From Thiopseudomonas denitrificans (GTDB lineage: Bacteria > Pseudomonadota > Gammaproteobacteria > Pseudomonadales > Pseudomonadaceae), in the NCBI RefSeq assembly GCF_002866065.1, contig NZ_LNJZ01000009.1:248001-312000 (forward strand): a stretch of 64,000 nt of DNA, given 5' to 3'. Shown one piece after another: positions 8,734 to 17,958 of the stretch (the stretch's first letter is position 1; the number at the start of each line of letters is the position of its first letter). Both the position numbers and the translations under genes were made by a program. The notes beneath the pieces are model-generated. The model ran no database searches and was not told where the DNA came from. It was given only the letters and a program-made list of their open reading frames with translations.

Positions 8734-8762
8734 ATGATAGACAGTTGTTTTTGCTTTGGCAA
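8734..8762 (-). promoter_or_regulatory. Sigma-70 promoter of the tRNA-Val/Asp unit
   Basis: On the minus strand TTGCCA (8762-8757), 17 bp and TATCAT (8739-8734) lie about 25 bp upstream of the tRNA-Val 5' end. Confidence 0.65.
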
Positions 8763-8925
8763 GCCCCGAAGCAAAATATTTTTAAAATCAGTGCAAAGGG
8801 ACAAGTATTGCCCGGCGGCGGAACGTCCGGCTGGCCCCCTTGTCCATGCAACCGGGTGCTCGGCACTTGGCTTGAGCCGCCCCGACAGGAATAATACCGC
8901 GCTTGTTTATCTGGAGTCTGTCTAC

Positions 8926-9846
8926 ATGTGGTTTCGTAATTTGCTTGTGTATCGTCTGAACCTTGAATCCCCTCTGCAGGCCGAGGAGCTGGAAACAGCC
9001 CTGGCCAGCCTGCCCGCCAAAGCCTGCGGCAGCCAGGTGGCCAGCACCTACGGCTTTGTCGCTCCCTGGGGAAAAAACGAGGATGCACCGCTGGTACACG
9101 CCAGCCAGGGCTTCATGCTTATTGCTGCCCGGCAGGAGGAACGCATCCTGCCTGCTTCAGTGGTGCGTGATGCCGTACAGGAAAAGGTGGACGAACTCGA
9201 AGCCGCTGAGGCACGCAAGGTCTACAAAAAGGAAAAAGACCAGATCAAGGACGAAATCGTGCAGACACTGATGCCACGGGCCTTTATCCGCAAATCGGTG
9301 ACCCGTGCCGCCATTGACGCGCAGAACGGCTTCATCTATGTGGATGCCTCCAGCAGCAAGAAAGCCGAAGAACTGCTGTCTGCCATGCGCGAAGCTCTGG
9401 GCAGCCTGCCGGTGCGCCCGGTCAGCGTGAAGCAGGCCCCCACCGCAACCTTCACCGGCTGGGTCAAGAGCCACGAGGCCAGCCACGGCCTGTTCCTGCT
9501 CGACGAATGCGAACTGCGTGACAGCGCCGAAGATGGCGGCATCATCCGCATCAAGCGCGAGGACCTGTCCAGCGAGGAAGTGCAAAACCACCTGGCCGCC
9601 GGCAAGCTGGCCACCGTGCTGTCACTGGCCTGGGAAGAGAAGCTGTCTTTTCTGCTCGATGACAAGCTGGTGATCAAGCGCCTGCGCTTTGAAGACCTGC
9701 TGCAAAGCCAGGCCGAACAGGACGGTGGCGACGATGCCGCCAGCCAGTTTGATGCCAGCTTTGTCCTGATGATGCTCACCCTGCGGGACTTCATTCCGCA
9801 ACTGCTGGAAGCGCTGGGCGGCGAAGAAATCCCGCTGGCGGTATAA
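8926..9846 (+). CDS. rdgC: Recombination-associated protein RdgC
   Basis: RdgC is a ring-forming nucleoid-associated DNA-binding protein that restrains RecA-dependent recombination. The 306-residue product matches the family length, begins [11 protein letters not shown] as RdgC proteins do, and is rich in charged helices in the middle. The frame is open upstream to 8713, but the ATG at 8926 has GGAG nine bases before it and gives the family N-terminus. A GC-rich hairpin follows the stop. It sits where cbrAB lie in P. aeruginosa, upstream of crcZ-pcnB. Confidence 0.95.
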   Translation: MWFRNLLVYRLNLESPLQAEELETALASLPAKACGSQVASTYGFVAPWGKNEDAPLVHASQGFMLIAARQEERILPASVVRDAVQEKVDELEAAEARKVYKKEKDQIKDEIVQTLMPRAFIRKSVTRAAIDAQNGFIYVDASSSKKAEELLSAMREALGSLPVRPVSVKQAPTATFTGWVKSHEASHGLFLLDECELRDSAEDGGIIRIKREDLSSEEVQNHLAAGKLATVLSLAWEEKLSFLLDDKLVIKRLRFEDLLQSQAEQDGGDDAASQFDASFVLMMLTLRDFIPQLLEALGGEEIPLAV

Positions 9847-9853
9847 CGGCTCC

Positions 9854-9884
9854 GGCCCGGGCTGGCAACCGACCGGCCCGGGCC
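9854..9884 (+). terminator. GC-rich hairpin after rdgC
   Basis: GGCCCGGGC (9854-9862) pairs with GCCCGGGCC (9876-9884). Only a weak pyrimidine stretch follows, so termination efficiency is uncertain. Confidence 0.5.
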
Positions 9885-9900
9885 ATTTCCCTCTTGCCCC

Positions 9901-9963
9901 TGTTACCCCTATCTGTCGCCCGGTAACAGTTTCGTGCATTAAGGTAACACTCCGATTGTTACC
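9901..9963 (+). promoter_or_regulatory. CbrB-type upstream activator sites for crcZ
   Basis: Four copies of a TGTTACC half-site occur: TGTTACC at 9901-9907, GGTAACA at 9922-9928, GGTAACA at 9943-9949 and TGTTACC at 9957-9963. The first three are exactly 21 bp apart, two helical turns. CbrB, the enhancer-binding protein of the CbrAB system, is known to bind GTTAC-type palindromes upstream of crcZ in Pseudomonas. The sites lie about 65-125 bp upstream of the sigma-54 promoter, as expected for an enhancer. Confidence 0.75.
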
Positions 9964-10025
9964 GGATGTCTCCCGCAGCACACAAAAACCAACAATACCC
10001 TTTACTATCAGTGCGATACAGAACA

Positions 10026-10040
10026 TGGCACAGGGCGTGC
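10026..10040 (+). promoter_or_regulatory. Sigma-54 promoter of crcZ
   Basis: TGGCACAGGGCGTGC matches the -24/-12 consensus, with GG (10027-10028), ten bases, and GC (10039-10040). It predicts a start near 10051, where the A-rich RNA begins. Confidence 0.85.
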
Positions 10041-10050
10041 TTTGTTTATC

Positions 10051-10369
10051 GCACAACAAAAACAAAAATTTGAAAAATAAAAATAACATCACCGACTCCA
10101 GTAAAAACAACAACAAAGCCGGAGACGCAATCAACTGATTACTTTGAAGAGGATTGTTGCAACACTGTCGCAACGGAACAACAAGAACAACAGCCGGCAA
10201 CGGCACGGGTGACAGCAGTTGACAACGTCAGCATTCAAAGCAATCCGCTGATTTTTACAGTAATGGCTAAAAATTCCGGCACAACAAAAATAAAAACTGC
10301 CCAGACAACAAAAACAACATCAAAGCACAGCTGTAGATAGAGGAGGCCCTGGGCCTCCTCTTTTATTTT
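10051..10369 (+). ncRNA. crcZ: CrcZ-family small RNA (Hfq/Crc decoy)
   Basis: This non-coding stretch upstream of pcnB starts GCACAACAAAAACAAAAA and holds at least six A-rich CA motifs of the AAnAAnAA kind, at about 10054-10067, 10074-10087, 10103-10117, 10176-10191, 10280-10296 and 10304-10318. Such motifs bind the distal face of Hfq. CrcZ sequesters Hfq/Crc and so relieves carbon catabolite repression. It ends in a strong terminator (AGAGGAGGCC, 3-nt loop, complement, then TTTTATTTT). Length is about 319 nt, somewhat shorter than the about 400 nt of P. aeruginosa CrcZ. Position before pcnB, sigma-54 promoter and CbrB sites all agree. A 60-codon open frame overlapping it looks spurious. Confidence 0.88.
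10339..10369 (+). terminator. Terminator of crcZ
   Basis: A 10-bp stem AGAGGAGGCC/GGCCTCCTCT with loop CTG at 10339-10361 is followed by TTTATTTT. Confidence 0.9.
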
Positions 10370-10551
10370 CCCGTTCTACGGCGTGACAGATTCACCCCGG
10401 ACGCTGGCAGTGCTAGAATCCGCCTCCATGAATCTTCTATACAACTCCCGCTACCCGTCCAGCCTTCAGGCCAGCGCACCAGCCTGCGCAGAACGTCTGG
10501 CCCGCCCTGCCCCGGCACAGCCGCCGCAACATATCCTTACAGGCCCCTGCC

Positions 10552-11913
10552 ATGCTTAAAAAGCTGATCCGTACCCTGCGCAAGCCACGCAAGGCTGCTG
10601 CGCCCAAAGGGCAGCAGCTGACCTTTGAGCAGCACGGCCTGCGCACCGACCTGTTTAGCCGCAATGCAGTCAACGTCGCCCTGCGCCTGCAGGAAGCCGG
10701 CTTCCAGGCCTTCCTGGTTGGCGGCTGCGTACGTGACGCACTGCTGGGCGAGCGCCCGAAGGACTTTGATGTGGCCACCAGCGCCACACCCGAGCAGGTG
10801 CGCGAGGTTTTCCGCAACTCGCGCATCATCGGCCGCCGCTTCCGGCTGGTGCATGTCCTGTTTGGCCGCGAGATGATCGAAGTGGCCACTTTCCGCAGCA
10901 ACCATACCGCCCGCGATGCCGCCAGCGGCAAGGCGGTCATGGATAGCAGCGGGCGCATTCTGCGCGACAATGTCTATGGCACCCTGGAAGAAGATGCCCT
11001 GCGCCGCGACTTCACCATCAATGCCCTGTACTACGACCCGGCCAACCGCATCCTGCACGATTTTGCCGGCGGCATGAGCGATCTGGAAGCGCGTACCCTG
11101 AGACTGATCGGTGACCCGGAAACCCGCTACCAGGAAGACCCGGTGCGCATGCTGCGGGCCATCCGCTTCGCGGCCAAGCTTGGCTTTGACCTGCCACCGG
11201 AAACCGCCACGCCCATTCACCGCCTGGCACCGATGCTCGGCGACATTCCGGCAGCACGCCTCTACGAGGAAGTGCTGAAGGTCTTTCTCAATGGCAGTGC
11301 CGAAGACAGCTTCGACCTGTTGCAGCAATATAACCTGTTTGCCCCGCTGTTTCCGCTGAGCGCCGCCGAACTGGAACAGGACCCCGAATACTGCACCAGC
11401 CTGGTGCGCCTGGCCCTGCGCAACACCGATGTCCGGCTGGCCGAAGGCAAGACCGTCACCCCGGCATTCCTGTTTGCCGCCCTGCTGTGGCCCGGCCTGC
11501 TGCCCCTGATCGCCCGTTGCCAGGCCGAAGGGCTGGCACCCGTGCCGGCCATCCAGAAAGCCGCACACATGCTGCTGCCGGTGCAGATACAGCGCATTGC
11601 CATTCCCAGGCGCTTTACCATGCCGATGCAGGAAATCTGGGCCCTGCAGGAACGCCTGCCCTACCGCTACGGCAAACGTGCCGAAACCGTGCTGGCTCAC
11701 CCCAGGTTCCGCGCCGCTTACGATTTTCTGCTACTGCGTGAAGATGCCGGCGAAGACACCGGCAATCTGGGCCAGTGGTGGACCGACTACCAGTTTGCCA
11801 GCGAACCCGACCGCCGCCGCATGATCACCGAGCTGAGCGGTCCGGTCCGCAAGAGCCGACGTCCGCGCAAACGCAAGGCACGTACCACCGGCCCGGCAGG
11901 AAGCAATCACTGA
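10552..11913 (+). CDS. pcnB: Poly(A) polymerase I
   Basis: PcnB adds 3' poly(A) tails to RNAs and promotes their decay. The 453-residue protein has the nucleotidyltransferase signature FLVGGCVRDALLGERPKDFD near residues 54-73, with the DxD metal pair. It also has the family RRDFTINALYYDP region, and a basic C-terminal tail rich in Arg and Lys (KSRRPRKRKAR) typical of this enzyme. It heads the pcnB-folK-panB-panC-panD series. Its stop overlaps the folK start. The Shine-Dalgarno site is weak (ACAGG). Confidence 0.95.
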   Translation: MLKKLIRTLRKPRKAAAPKGQQLTFEQHGLRTDLFSRNAVNVALRLQEAGFQAFLVGGCVRDALLGERPKDFDVATSATPEQVREVFRNSRIIGRRFRLVHVLFGREMIEVATFRSNHTARDAASGKAVMDSSGRILRDNVYGTLEEDALRRDFTINALYYDPANRILHDFAGGMSDLEARTLRLIGDPETRYQEDPVRMLRAIRFAAKLGFDLPPETATPIHRLAPMLGDIPAARLYEEVLKVFLNGSAEDSFDLLQQYNLFAPLFPLSAAELEQDPEYCTSLVRLALRNTDVRLAEGKTVTPAFLFAALLWPGLLPLIARCQAEGLAPVPAIQKAAHMLLPVQIQRIAIPRRFTMPMQEIWALQERLPYRYGKRAETVLAHPRFRAAYDFLLLREDAGEDTGNLGQWWTDYQFASEPDRRRMITELSGPVRKSRRPRKRKARTTGPAGSNH

Positions 11914-12404
11914 TGCAACAGGTACATATCGGGCTTGGCAGCAACCTGGGCGACTCGCGCCAGCAGCTGGAGCAGGCCCTGCAGGCTATCGGCCGGCTGC
12001 CACAGACCCGGCTGCTGAAAACCTCGTCACTGTACTCCAGCGCCCCGCTCGGGCCTGCCGACCAGCCGCGCTACACCAACGCGGTCGCCCTGCTGGAAAC
12101 CGGCCTTGATCCACTGCAGCTGCTCGACCACCTGCAAGCCATCGAGCAGGAGCAAGGCCGCGAGCGCAAGGGCGAACGCTGGGGGCCGCGCACCCTGGAT
12201 CTGGACATCCTGCTGATCGGCCAGCAAAGCATCAGCAACACACGCCTGCAAGTTCCCCATTACCACATGCATCAGCGTCCCTTTGTCTTATACCCTTTGG
12301 CTGAGGTATCCTGCGCTGATTTACAATTGCCCGACGGCCGTCTTCTGGTCGACCTGCTCCTGCAGTGTCCACAGGACAGCAGCCTGCACCGTCTGGCTCC
12401 ATAA
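11913..12404 (+). CDS. folK: 2-amino-4-hydroxy-6-hydroxymethyldihydropteridine pyrophosphokinase
   Basis: FolK transfers pyrophosphate from ATP to 6-hydroxymethyl-7,8-dihydropterin in folate synthesis. The 163-residue product begins [15 protein letters not shown], the family N-terminus, and contains the signature [13 protein letters not shown] near residues 89-101 with the two metal-binding aspartates. The start ATG shares one base with the pcnB stop (TGATG), so translation is coupled. The frame is open further upstream, but the conserved N-terminus fixes the start. Confidence 0.95.
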   Translation: MQQVHIGLGSNLGDSRQQLEQALQAIGRLPQTRLLKTSSLYSSAPLGPADQPRYTNAVALLETGLDPLQLLDHLQAIEQEQGRERKGERWGPRTLDLDILLIGQQSISNTRLQVPHYHMHQRPFVLYPLAEVSCADLQLPDGRLLVDLLLQCPQDSSLHRLAP

Positions 12405-12478
12405 CGACAACTCTCGTAAAACCTTGCATCACAGCCATCCCGCCGCGCCGGCGAGGATCGCCAAAAGGAGCAGCCACC

Positions 12479-13279
12479 ATGCCTGACATCACCCTGACCA
12501 CCCTGCTGGAGCACAAGGCACGCGGCGAAAAAATCACCATGCTGACCTGCTATGACGCCACCTTTGCCGCCACCTCGTGCGCGGCCGGTATCGAGACGCT
12601 GCTGGTCGGCGACTCGCTCGGCATGGTTCTGCAGGGCCGTGACAGCACCCTGCCGGTGACCATCGAGGATGTGGCCTATCACACGGCCAGCGTCAAGCGT
12701 GGCAACAGGGGCGCCCTGATTGTCGCCGACCTGCCATTCATGGCCACTGCAAGCCTCGAGGAAATCTACCGCCAGAGCGCCATGCTGATGCGTGCCGGTG
12801 CCCACATGGTGAAGCTGGAAGGCGGCGACTGGCTGTGCGAGGCCGTCACCGGGCTGGCACAGCGTGGCATTCCCGCCTGCATTCACCTGGGCCTGACGCC
12901 GCAGTCGGTCAATGTCTTTGGCGGTTACAAGGTACAGGGCCGCGACGCCGAAGCAGCCGCACGGCTCAAGGCAGATGCACAGGCACTGGAGCAGGCCGGC
13001 GCGGCCATGCTGTTGCTCGAATGCGTACCCGGCAGCCTGGCGGCTGAAGTCACCGCAGCGGCAGCCGTGCCGGTCATCGGCATTGGTGCCGGCCCGGATA
13101 CCGATGGCCAGGTGCTGGTCCTGCATGACATGCTCGGCATGTCACTGACCGGCTTCACACCAAAGTTCGTCCGCAATTTCATGCCGGAAGCCGGCTCCAT
13201 CGAAGGCGCCATCGCGGCCTATGCCGACGCCGTCAAACAGGGGCGCTTTCCCGCGCCGGAACACGAATTCAAAGCCTAG
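12479..13279 (+). CDS. panB: 3-methyl-2-oxobutanoate hydroxymethyltransferase
   Basis: PanB makes ketopantoate from 2-oxoisovalerate and methylenetetrahydrofolate, the first step to pantothenate. The 266-residue sequence has the conserved [13 protein letters not shown] and VGDSLGMV segments near the N-terminus, which bind metal and substrate, and [19 protein letters not shown] in the middle. AAGGAG at 12465-12470 lies eight bases before the chosen ATG; an in-frame start at 12365 overlaps folK and is unlikely. panC follows after 3 bp. Confidence 0.96.
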   Translation: MPDITLTTLLEHKARGEKITMLTCYDATFAATSCAAGIETLLVGDSLGMVLQGRDSTLPVTIEDVAYHTASVKRGNRGALIVADLPFMATASLEEIYRQSAMLMRAGAHMVKLEGGDWLCEAVTGLAQRGIPACIHLGLTPQSVNVFGGYKVQGRDAEAAARLKADAQALEQAGAAMLLLECVPGSLAAEVTAAAAVPVIGIGAGPDTDGQVLVLHDMLGMSLTGFTPKFVRNFMPEAGSIEGAIAAYADAVKQGRFPAPEHEFKA

Positions 13280-13282
13280 ATC

Positions 13283-14137
13283 ATGATTACCGTTGACAAC
13301 ATCACCGCCCTGCGCGAGCAGGTCCGTCAAGCCCGCCTGAATGGCCGGCGCATCGCTTTCGTCCCCACCATGGGCAACCTGCATGCCGGGCACATGTCCC
13401 TGATTGCCACCGCACGGCAGCACGCCGACTTTGTCGTGGCGAGCATTTTCGTCAACCCGCTGCAGTTCGGCCCCAATGAGGACCTCGACAGCTACCCGCG
13501 CACCCTGGCCGCCGACCAGGATAAACTGGCCGCCGCCGGTTGCGCCCTGCTGTTCACGCCGACTGATGCCCTGATGTACCCGAACGGCATGGACAACCAC
13601 TGCCTGGTGCATGTACCGGAGGTCAGCGAGGGCCTGTGCGGCGGCAGCCGTCCGGGGCATTTCGACGGTGTCGCCACCGTGGTCACCAAGTTGTTCAACA
13701 TGGTTCAGCCCGACCTGGCAGTGTTTGGCGAAAAGGACTATCAGCAACTGACGGTAATCCGCAAAATGGTCAGCGAGCTGAATATTCCGGTGCAGATCAT
13801 CGGGGCGCCCATTGTCCGCGACAGCGACGGGCTCGCATTATCCTCGCGAAACGGGTATCTTGACGCCGCGCAACGCAAAACAGCACCTGCCCTGCATGGC
13901 TGCCTACAACAAAGCGTTGCCCGGATACGGTCCGGACGCCGCGATTACGCTGCCCTGTTGCAGCAGGCCGCCCAGGAGCTGACAGAAGCCGGCATGCAAC
14001 CGGATTACCTGGAACTGCGCGAAGCGGACAGCCTGCAACCGGCCAATGCCGACAGCCGCCGACTGGTCATGCTGGCTGCGGCCTTTCTTGGCAATACACG
14101 CCTGATCGACAACATCGAGTTCGACGTGCAACCCTGA
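13283..14137 (+). CDS. panC: Pantoate--beta-alanine ligase
   Basis: PanC joins pantoate and beta-alanine using ATP. The 284-residue product has the adenylate-forming signature [13 protein letters not shown] near residues 30-42 (the HxGH motif), [15 protein letters not shown] in the middle and GLALSSRN, the KMSKS-like loop. It follows panB by three bases and precedes panD, giving a full panBCD set. Length matches the family. Confidence 0.96.
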   Translation: MITVDNITALREQVRQARLNGRRIAFVPTMGNLHAGHMSLIATARQHADFVVASIFVNPLQFGPNEDLDSYPRTLAADQDKLAAAGCALLFTPTDALMYPNGMDNHCLVHVPEVSEGLCGGSRPGHFDGVATVVTKLFNMVQPDLAVFGEKDYQQLTVIRKMVSELNIPVQIIGAPIVRDSDGLALSSRNGYLDAAQRKTAPALHGCLQQSVARIRSGRRDYAALLQQAAQELTEAGMQPDYLELREADSLQPANADSRRLVMLAAAFLGNTRLIDNIEFDVQP

Positions 14138-14187
14138 ACCTGTCCGGCACCTTGCTACGCACCACCAGATTAGAGGTAGAAACACTG

Positions 14188-14568
14188 ATGCAAACCATAC
14201 TGCTCAAAGCCAAACTGCACCGGGCGATTACCACCCACGCAGTGGTGGACTACGAAGGCTCCTGCGCCATCGACGGTGACTGGCTGGACATGTCCGGCAT
14301 TCGTGAATACGAGCAAATCCAGATCTACAACGTCGACAACGGCGAGCGCTTCACCACCTACGCCATCCGTGGCGAAGCCGGTTCGCGCATCATTTCCGTC
14401 AACGGTGCGGCAGCGCACAAGGCCAGTGTCGGCGACCGCCTGATCATCTGCGCCTACTGCCACTACGAAGAGCACGAACTGGATACCCACCAGCCACGCC
14501 TGCTGTACATGGCGGCCGACGGCTCGCTGAGCCACAGCAGCAACGCCATTCCGGTACAACTGGCGTAA
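14188..14568 (+). CDS. panD: Aspartate 1-decarboxylase precursor
   Basis: PanD decarboxylates aspartate to beta-alanine and supplies PanC. The 126-residue proenzyme has the self-cleavage site Gly24-Ser25 in the segment DYEGSCAID; the new Ser25 N-terminus becomes the pyruvoyl group. Lys9 and Arg54-region residues of the family are in place. The start at 14188 is set by the family N-terminus [12 protein letters not shown]; a longer frame begins at 14152. It ends the pan cluster. Confidence 0.96.
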   Translation: MQTILLKAKLHRAITTHAVVDYEGSCAIDGDWLDMSGIREYEQIQIYNVDNGERFTTYAIRGEAGSRIISVNGAAAHKASVGDRLIICAYCHYEEHELDTHQPRLLYMAADGSLSHSSNAIPVQLA

Positions 14569-14580
14569 AAACCTCCGGGC

Positions 14581-14612
14581 ACGCGTGCGGTAACGGCAAT
14601 ACCGCACGCGCC
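14581..14612 (+). terminator. Hairpin after panD
   Basis: GCGTGCGGTA pairs with TACCGCACGC around loop ACGGCAA. The following bases are pyrimidine-rich but not a clean T run, so it may be a weak terminator. Confidence 0.5.
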
Positions 14613-14865
14613 TTCCCTCCTGATCAGCATGCTCTTGTTGCACAGATCAATGAAAGCGTTTGTGCTTTCCCGGCGCTGTCACTTCGGTGCTAATATTTAA
14701 ACCAACCTTTAAGGGTCTCCCTGCAATGCAACGCGGGCGTGTAGCGTTGTGCATGGATCACTCCGGCCGGCTGCGGACGCCCCTGCACCGGCAGGGCGGT
14801 TTTCCGCGTTTCGGCACCATGGCCACAATGACGATTGGCGTTGTACTCAACATAAGGACATCAGG

Positions 14866-16539
14866 ATGCAGCAGGCTTTTTCTCCCGTTAACCCGCTCAC
14901 CCTTCCCGCCTGGCAGTCGTTGCAGACACAACGGGCTGCCATGCACGGCTTTTCCATGCCCGCAGCCTTCGATCTTGATCCGCAGCGCTTCGCCCGTTTT
15001 TCGCTCAGCCACCAGGGCATGTTGCTGGATTACTCGAAAAACCTGATCGACGTTCCCACGCTGGACCTGCTGCTGCAGCTGGCCGCACAGGCCGGCGTTC
15101 CCGCAGCGCTGGCGGCCCAGTACCGGGGCGACATCGTCAACACCACCGAGCAGCGCCCGGCCCTGCACAGCGCCCTGCGCCGCCCCGCGCACGGACAGCT
15201 CATGCTCGACGGCCACGACATCCTCACCGAGGTGCGGCAGGTACACGAACGCATGGCCGAGCTGGTGGCACAGGTACATAGCGGCCAGTGGCAAGGCTTT
15301 GCTGGCCAGGGCATCACCGATATCGTCAACATCGGTATCGGCGGCTCCTTCCTCGGCCCGCAACTGGCGGTGGAAGCCCTGCAGCCTTTTGCCTGCGGCG
15401 GGCTGCGCTGCCACTTTCTGACCAATATCGACAGCAGCGAGTTTTACCAGATCAGCCGCCAGCTCAATGCCGGGCGCACCCTGTTCATCGTCTCCAGCAA
15501 GTCATTCGGCACCCTGGAAACCCTGAAAAACGCCGAGGCCGCTCGCCGGTGGCTGCTGGCGCAGGGCTGCCCGCACGAGCAGCTGTGCCGCCACTTCATC
15601 GCAGTGTCCAGCAATGTCGAAAAAGCGGTCGCTTTCGGCATCACCGAAAAGAACATTCTGCCCATGTGGGACTGGGTCGGCGGGCGCTACTCGCTCTGGT
15701 CGGCGATCGGCCTGCCCATTGCCCTGATGACCGGCATGGACAACTTCAAGGCCATGCTGGCCGGCGCACACGCCATGGACCTGCACGCCCTGAACGCTCC
15801 GCTGGCAGATAACATGCCTGTCATCATGGCGCTGCTGGGCATCTGGTATGCCAACTTTCATGGCGCGCAAAGCCACGCCGTGCTGCCTTATGACAACTAC
15901 CTGCGCAGCCTGCCCGATCACCTGCAACAGCTGGACATGGAGTCCAGCGGCAAGCGGGTCCGCCATGACGGCCAGCCGCTGGACTACAGCAGCGGCCCGG
16001 TGATCTGGGGCAACATCGGCACCAACGGCCAGCACGCCTATCACCAGCTGCTACTGCAGGGCACCCAGATGGTTCCGGCCGACTTCATCATTTCCGCCCG
16101 CAGCCTCAACCCGGTGGCCGATCACCAGCAATGGCTGTACGCCAACTGCCTGTCGCAAAGCCAGGCGCTGATGCAGGGCAAATCCCTGCAGCAGGCCACA
16201 GAAGAGCTGCGCGCCGCCGGCATGGACGAGGCCGACGTGGCCCGGCTGGCTCCACACAAGGTGATTCCCGGCAACCGGCCCAGCAATACCCTGGTGTTGC
16301 CACAGCTTGACCCGCACCATCTTGGCGCCCTGATCGCCCTGTACGAAAACAGGACCTACATCCAGAGCGTGATCTGGGGCATCAATGCCTTTGACCAGTG
16401 GGGTGTCGAACTGGGCAAGCAGCTGGGCGAGCGGATTTATCCGTTGCTGAACAGCGATGCCGGCACAGCCGCCTGCGACAGCTCGACCGCCGGGCTGGCC
16501 CGGCTGTTCCGCGCAGCCCGCTGCAGCTCCGGTGATTGA
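14866..16539 (+). CDS. pgi: Glucose-6-phosphate isomerase
   Basis: Pgi interconverts glucose-6-phosphate and fructose-6-phosphate; in Pseudomonas it feeds the Entner-Doudoroff cycle and polysaccharide precursors. The 557-residue protein has the phosphate-binding segment [10 protein letters not shown], the signature [13 protein letters not shown], and the C-terminal [15 protein letters not shown] block with the catalytic lysine. The start at 14866 (MQQAFSPVN) has AAGGA a short way upstream; the longer frame from 14749 has no conserved extension. pgi after panD is the usual Pseudomonas order. Confidence 0.96.
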   Translation: MQQAFSPVNPLTLPAWQSLQTQRAAMHGFSMPAAFDLDPQRFARFSLSHQGMLLDYSKNLIDVPTLDLLLQLAAQAGVPAALAAQYRGDIVNTTEQRPALHSALRRPAHGQLMLDGHDILTEVRQVHERMAELVAQVHSGQWQGFAGQGITDIVNIGIGGSFLGPQLAVEALQPFACGGLRCHFLTNIDSSEFYQISRQLNAGRTLFIVSSKSFGTLETLKNAEAARRWLLAQGCPHEQLCRHFIAVSSNVEKAVAFGITEKNILPMWDWVGGRYSLWSAIGLPIALMTGMDNFKAMLAGAHAMDLHALNAPLADNMPVIMALLGIWYANFHGAQSHAVLPYDNYLRSLPDHLQQLDMESSGKRVRHDGQPLDYSSGPVIWGNIGTNGQHAYHQLLLQGTQMVPADFIISARSLNPVADHQQWLYANCLSQSQALMQGKSLQQATEELRAAGMDEADVARLAPHKVIPGNRPSNTLVLPQLDPHHLGALIALYENRTYIQSVIWGINAFDQWGVELGKQLGERIYPLLNSDAGTAACDSSTAGLARLFRAARCSSGD

Positions 16540-16632
16540 AGCACGACACGGGAATCAGTCCGCCGGCAAAACCTGCTCCGGTCCGGCGGCAGAAAATGCT
16601 AGACTTGTGCGACATTTTTCAGGACTCCACCC

Positions 16633-17907
16633 ATGTCAAAACTGCCCACACTGGCACTTGCCACCCTGCTCGGGCTGGCCGTTACCGGCCCCCTGTACGC
16701 TACACCGGCCGGAACCGGTGCGCCCGCCGGCACACAGCAATCACGTTCCTTCGAACAGTGGCTGACAGAATTCACCCGCACGGCACGCAACGCCGGCATT
16801 GAAGGCTGGGCGCTGGAGCAGGCATTCACCGGTATCAGCGCCGACCCCTCGATCATCCGCGCCGACGAAAGCCAGCCCGAATTTACCCGCCCGGTCTGGC
16901 AGTATCTGGAAGGCGCGCTCTCCTCCTGGCGCATTGCCCGCGGCAAGGCAGTGCTGGCGGAACACCGGCGCACCCTGGACCTGATCGAGGAACGCTACGG
17001 TGTTGACCGCTATACCCTGGTTGCCATCTGGGGCATGGAAAGCAATTATGGCCAGCAAATGGGCGACAAGAACATCATCCGCTCACTGGCCACCCTGGCC
17101 TGGCACGGCCGCCGTGCGGCATTCTGGGAAGACCAGCTGATGGCTGCCCTGCGCATTTTGCAAAATGGCGATGTCAGTTCCAGGGCAATGATCGGTTCAT
17201 GGGCCGGCGCGATGGGGCAAACCCAGTTCATGCCGACCACCTATCTGGAACACGCAGTAGATTTTGACGGTAACGGCAAGCGCGATATCTGGAATTCGAG
17301 CGCCGACGCCCTCGCCTCGGCAGCCAACTACCTCAACAACTCGGGCTGGCAGCGTGGTGCCGGCTGGGGCCATGAAGTACGGCTGCCAACGCTGTTCGAC
17401 CATGCCCTGGCCGACGGCGAGCAACGCAAGCCGCTGGCTGAATGGCTGCAACTCGGGGTGGAGCTGGACGGGGCCGCCTCGCTCAGCGCTGAACAGCTGC
17501 AGCAGGAAGCCAGCATCTTCCTGCCGGCCGGCTACCGTGGCCCGGCCTACCTGCAGCTCAACAACTTCCGCAGCATTCTGCGTTACAACAACTCGACAGC
17601 CTACGCGCTGGCTGTCGGCCTGCTGGCCAACGGGCTGCAGGGAGAGCACTTCAGCCTGCACCGCTGGCCCACCGAAGACCTGCCGCTGAGCCGCAGCGAA
17701 CGGCTGGAGTTGCAACAGCTGCTCAATGACCTGGGACTGGCTACCGGTACCGCCGATGGCATCATTGGCGTCAATACACGCAAGGCCATCCGTGGCTTCC
17801 AGCAACTCCAGGACCTGCCGCAGGACGGCTACGCCTCCAAGCACCTGCTGGAAAGAATTCGCAGCGCCGCCGCCGAGGCCAGAAGCAAGGCGCCAGAGCC
17901 GCACTGA
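16633..17907 (+). CDS. Lytic murein transglycosylase, MltB-like, with peptidoglycan-binding domain
   Basis: The 424-residue protein has a signal peptide (cleavage near YA/TP, residue 23) without a clear lipobox, so it is probably a soluble periplasmic enzyme. The family 3 lytic transglycosylase domain spans about residues 38-340. Its motif AIWGMESNYG places the likely catalytic glutamate at 136, and SWAGAMGQTQFMP is the second signature. A peptidoglycan-binding domain (LLNDLGLATGTADGIIGV and following) occupies about residues 355-415. It cleaves glycan strands to anhydromuropeptides, the substrates imported by AmpG-type permeases such as the one at 22480. Confidence 0.9.
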   Translation: MSKLPTLALATLLGLAVTGPLYATPAGTGAPAGTQQSRSFEQWLTEFTRTARNAGIEGWALEQAFTGISADPSIIRADESQPEFTRPVWQYLEGALSSWRIARGKAVLAEHRRTLDLIEERYGVDRYTLVAIWGMESNYGQQMGDKNIIRSLATLAWHGRRAAFWEDQLMAALRILQNGDVSSRAMIGSWAGAMGQTQFMPTTYLEHAVDFDGNGKRDIWNSSADALASAANYLNNSGWQRGAGWGHEVRLPTLFDHALADGEQRKPLAEWLQLGVELDGAASLSAEQLQQEASIFLPAGYRGPAYLQLNNFRSILRYNNSTAYALAVGLLANGLQGEHFSLHRWPTEDLPLSRSERLELQQLLNDLGLATGTADGIIGVNTRKAIRGFQQLQDLPQDGYASKHLLERIRSAAAEARSKAPEPH

Positions 17908-17958
17908 CAGCGGCTGCAGCTTCCCGGCAGTACTTCTGTCAGGCAAGCTGTAGTGGTT

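Noticed and set aside
9956-10138. 60-codon open frame across the crcZ promoter and 5' end
   Set aside because: It starts upstream of the sigma-54 promoter and reads the Asn/Lys codons forced by the CA motifs.
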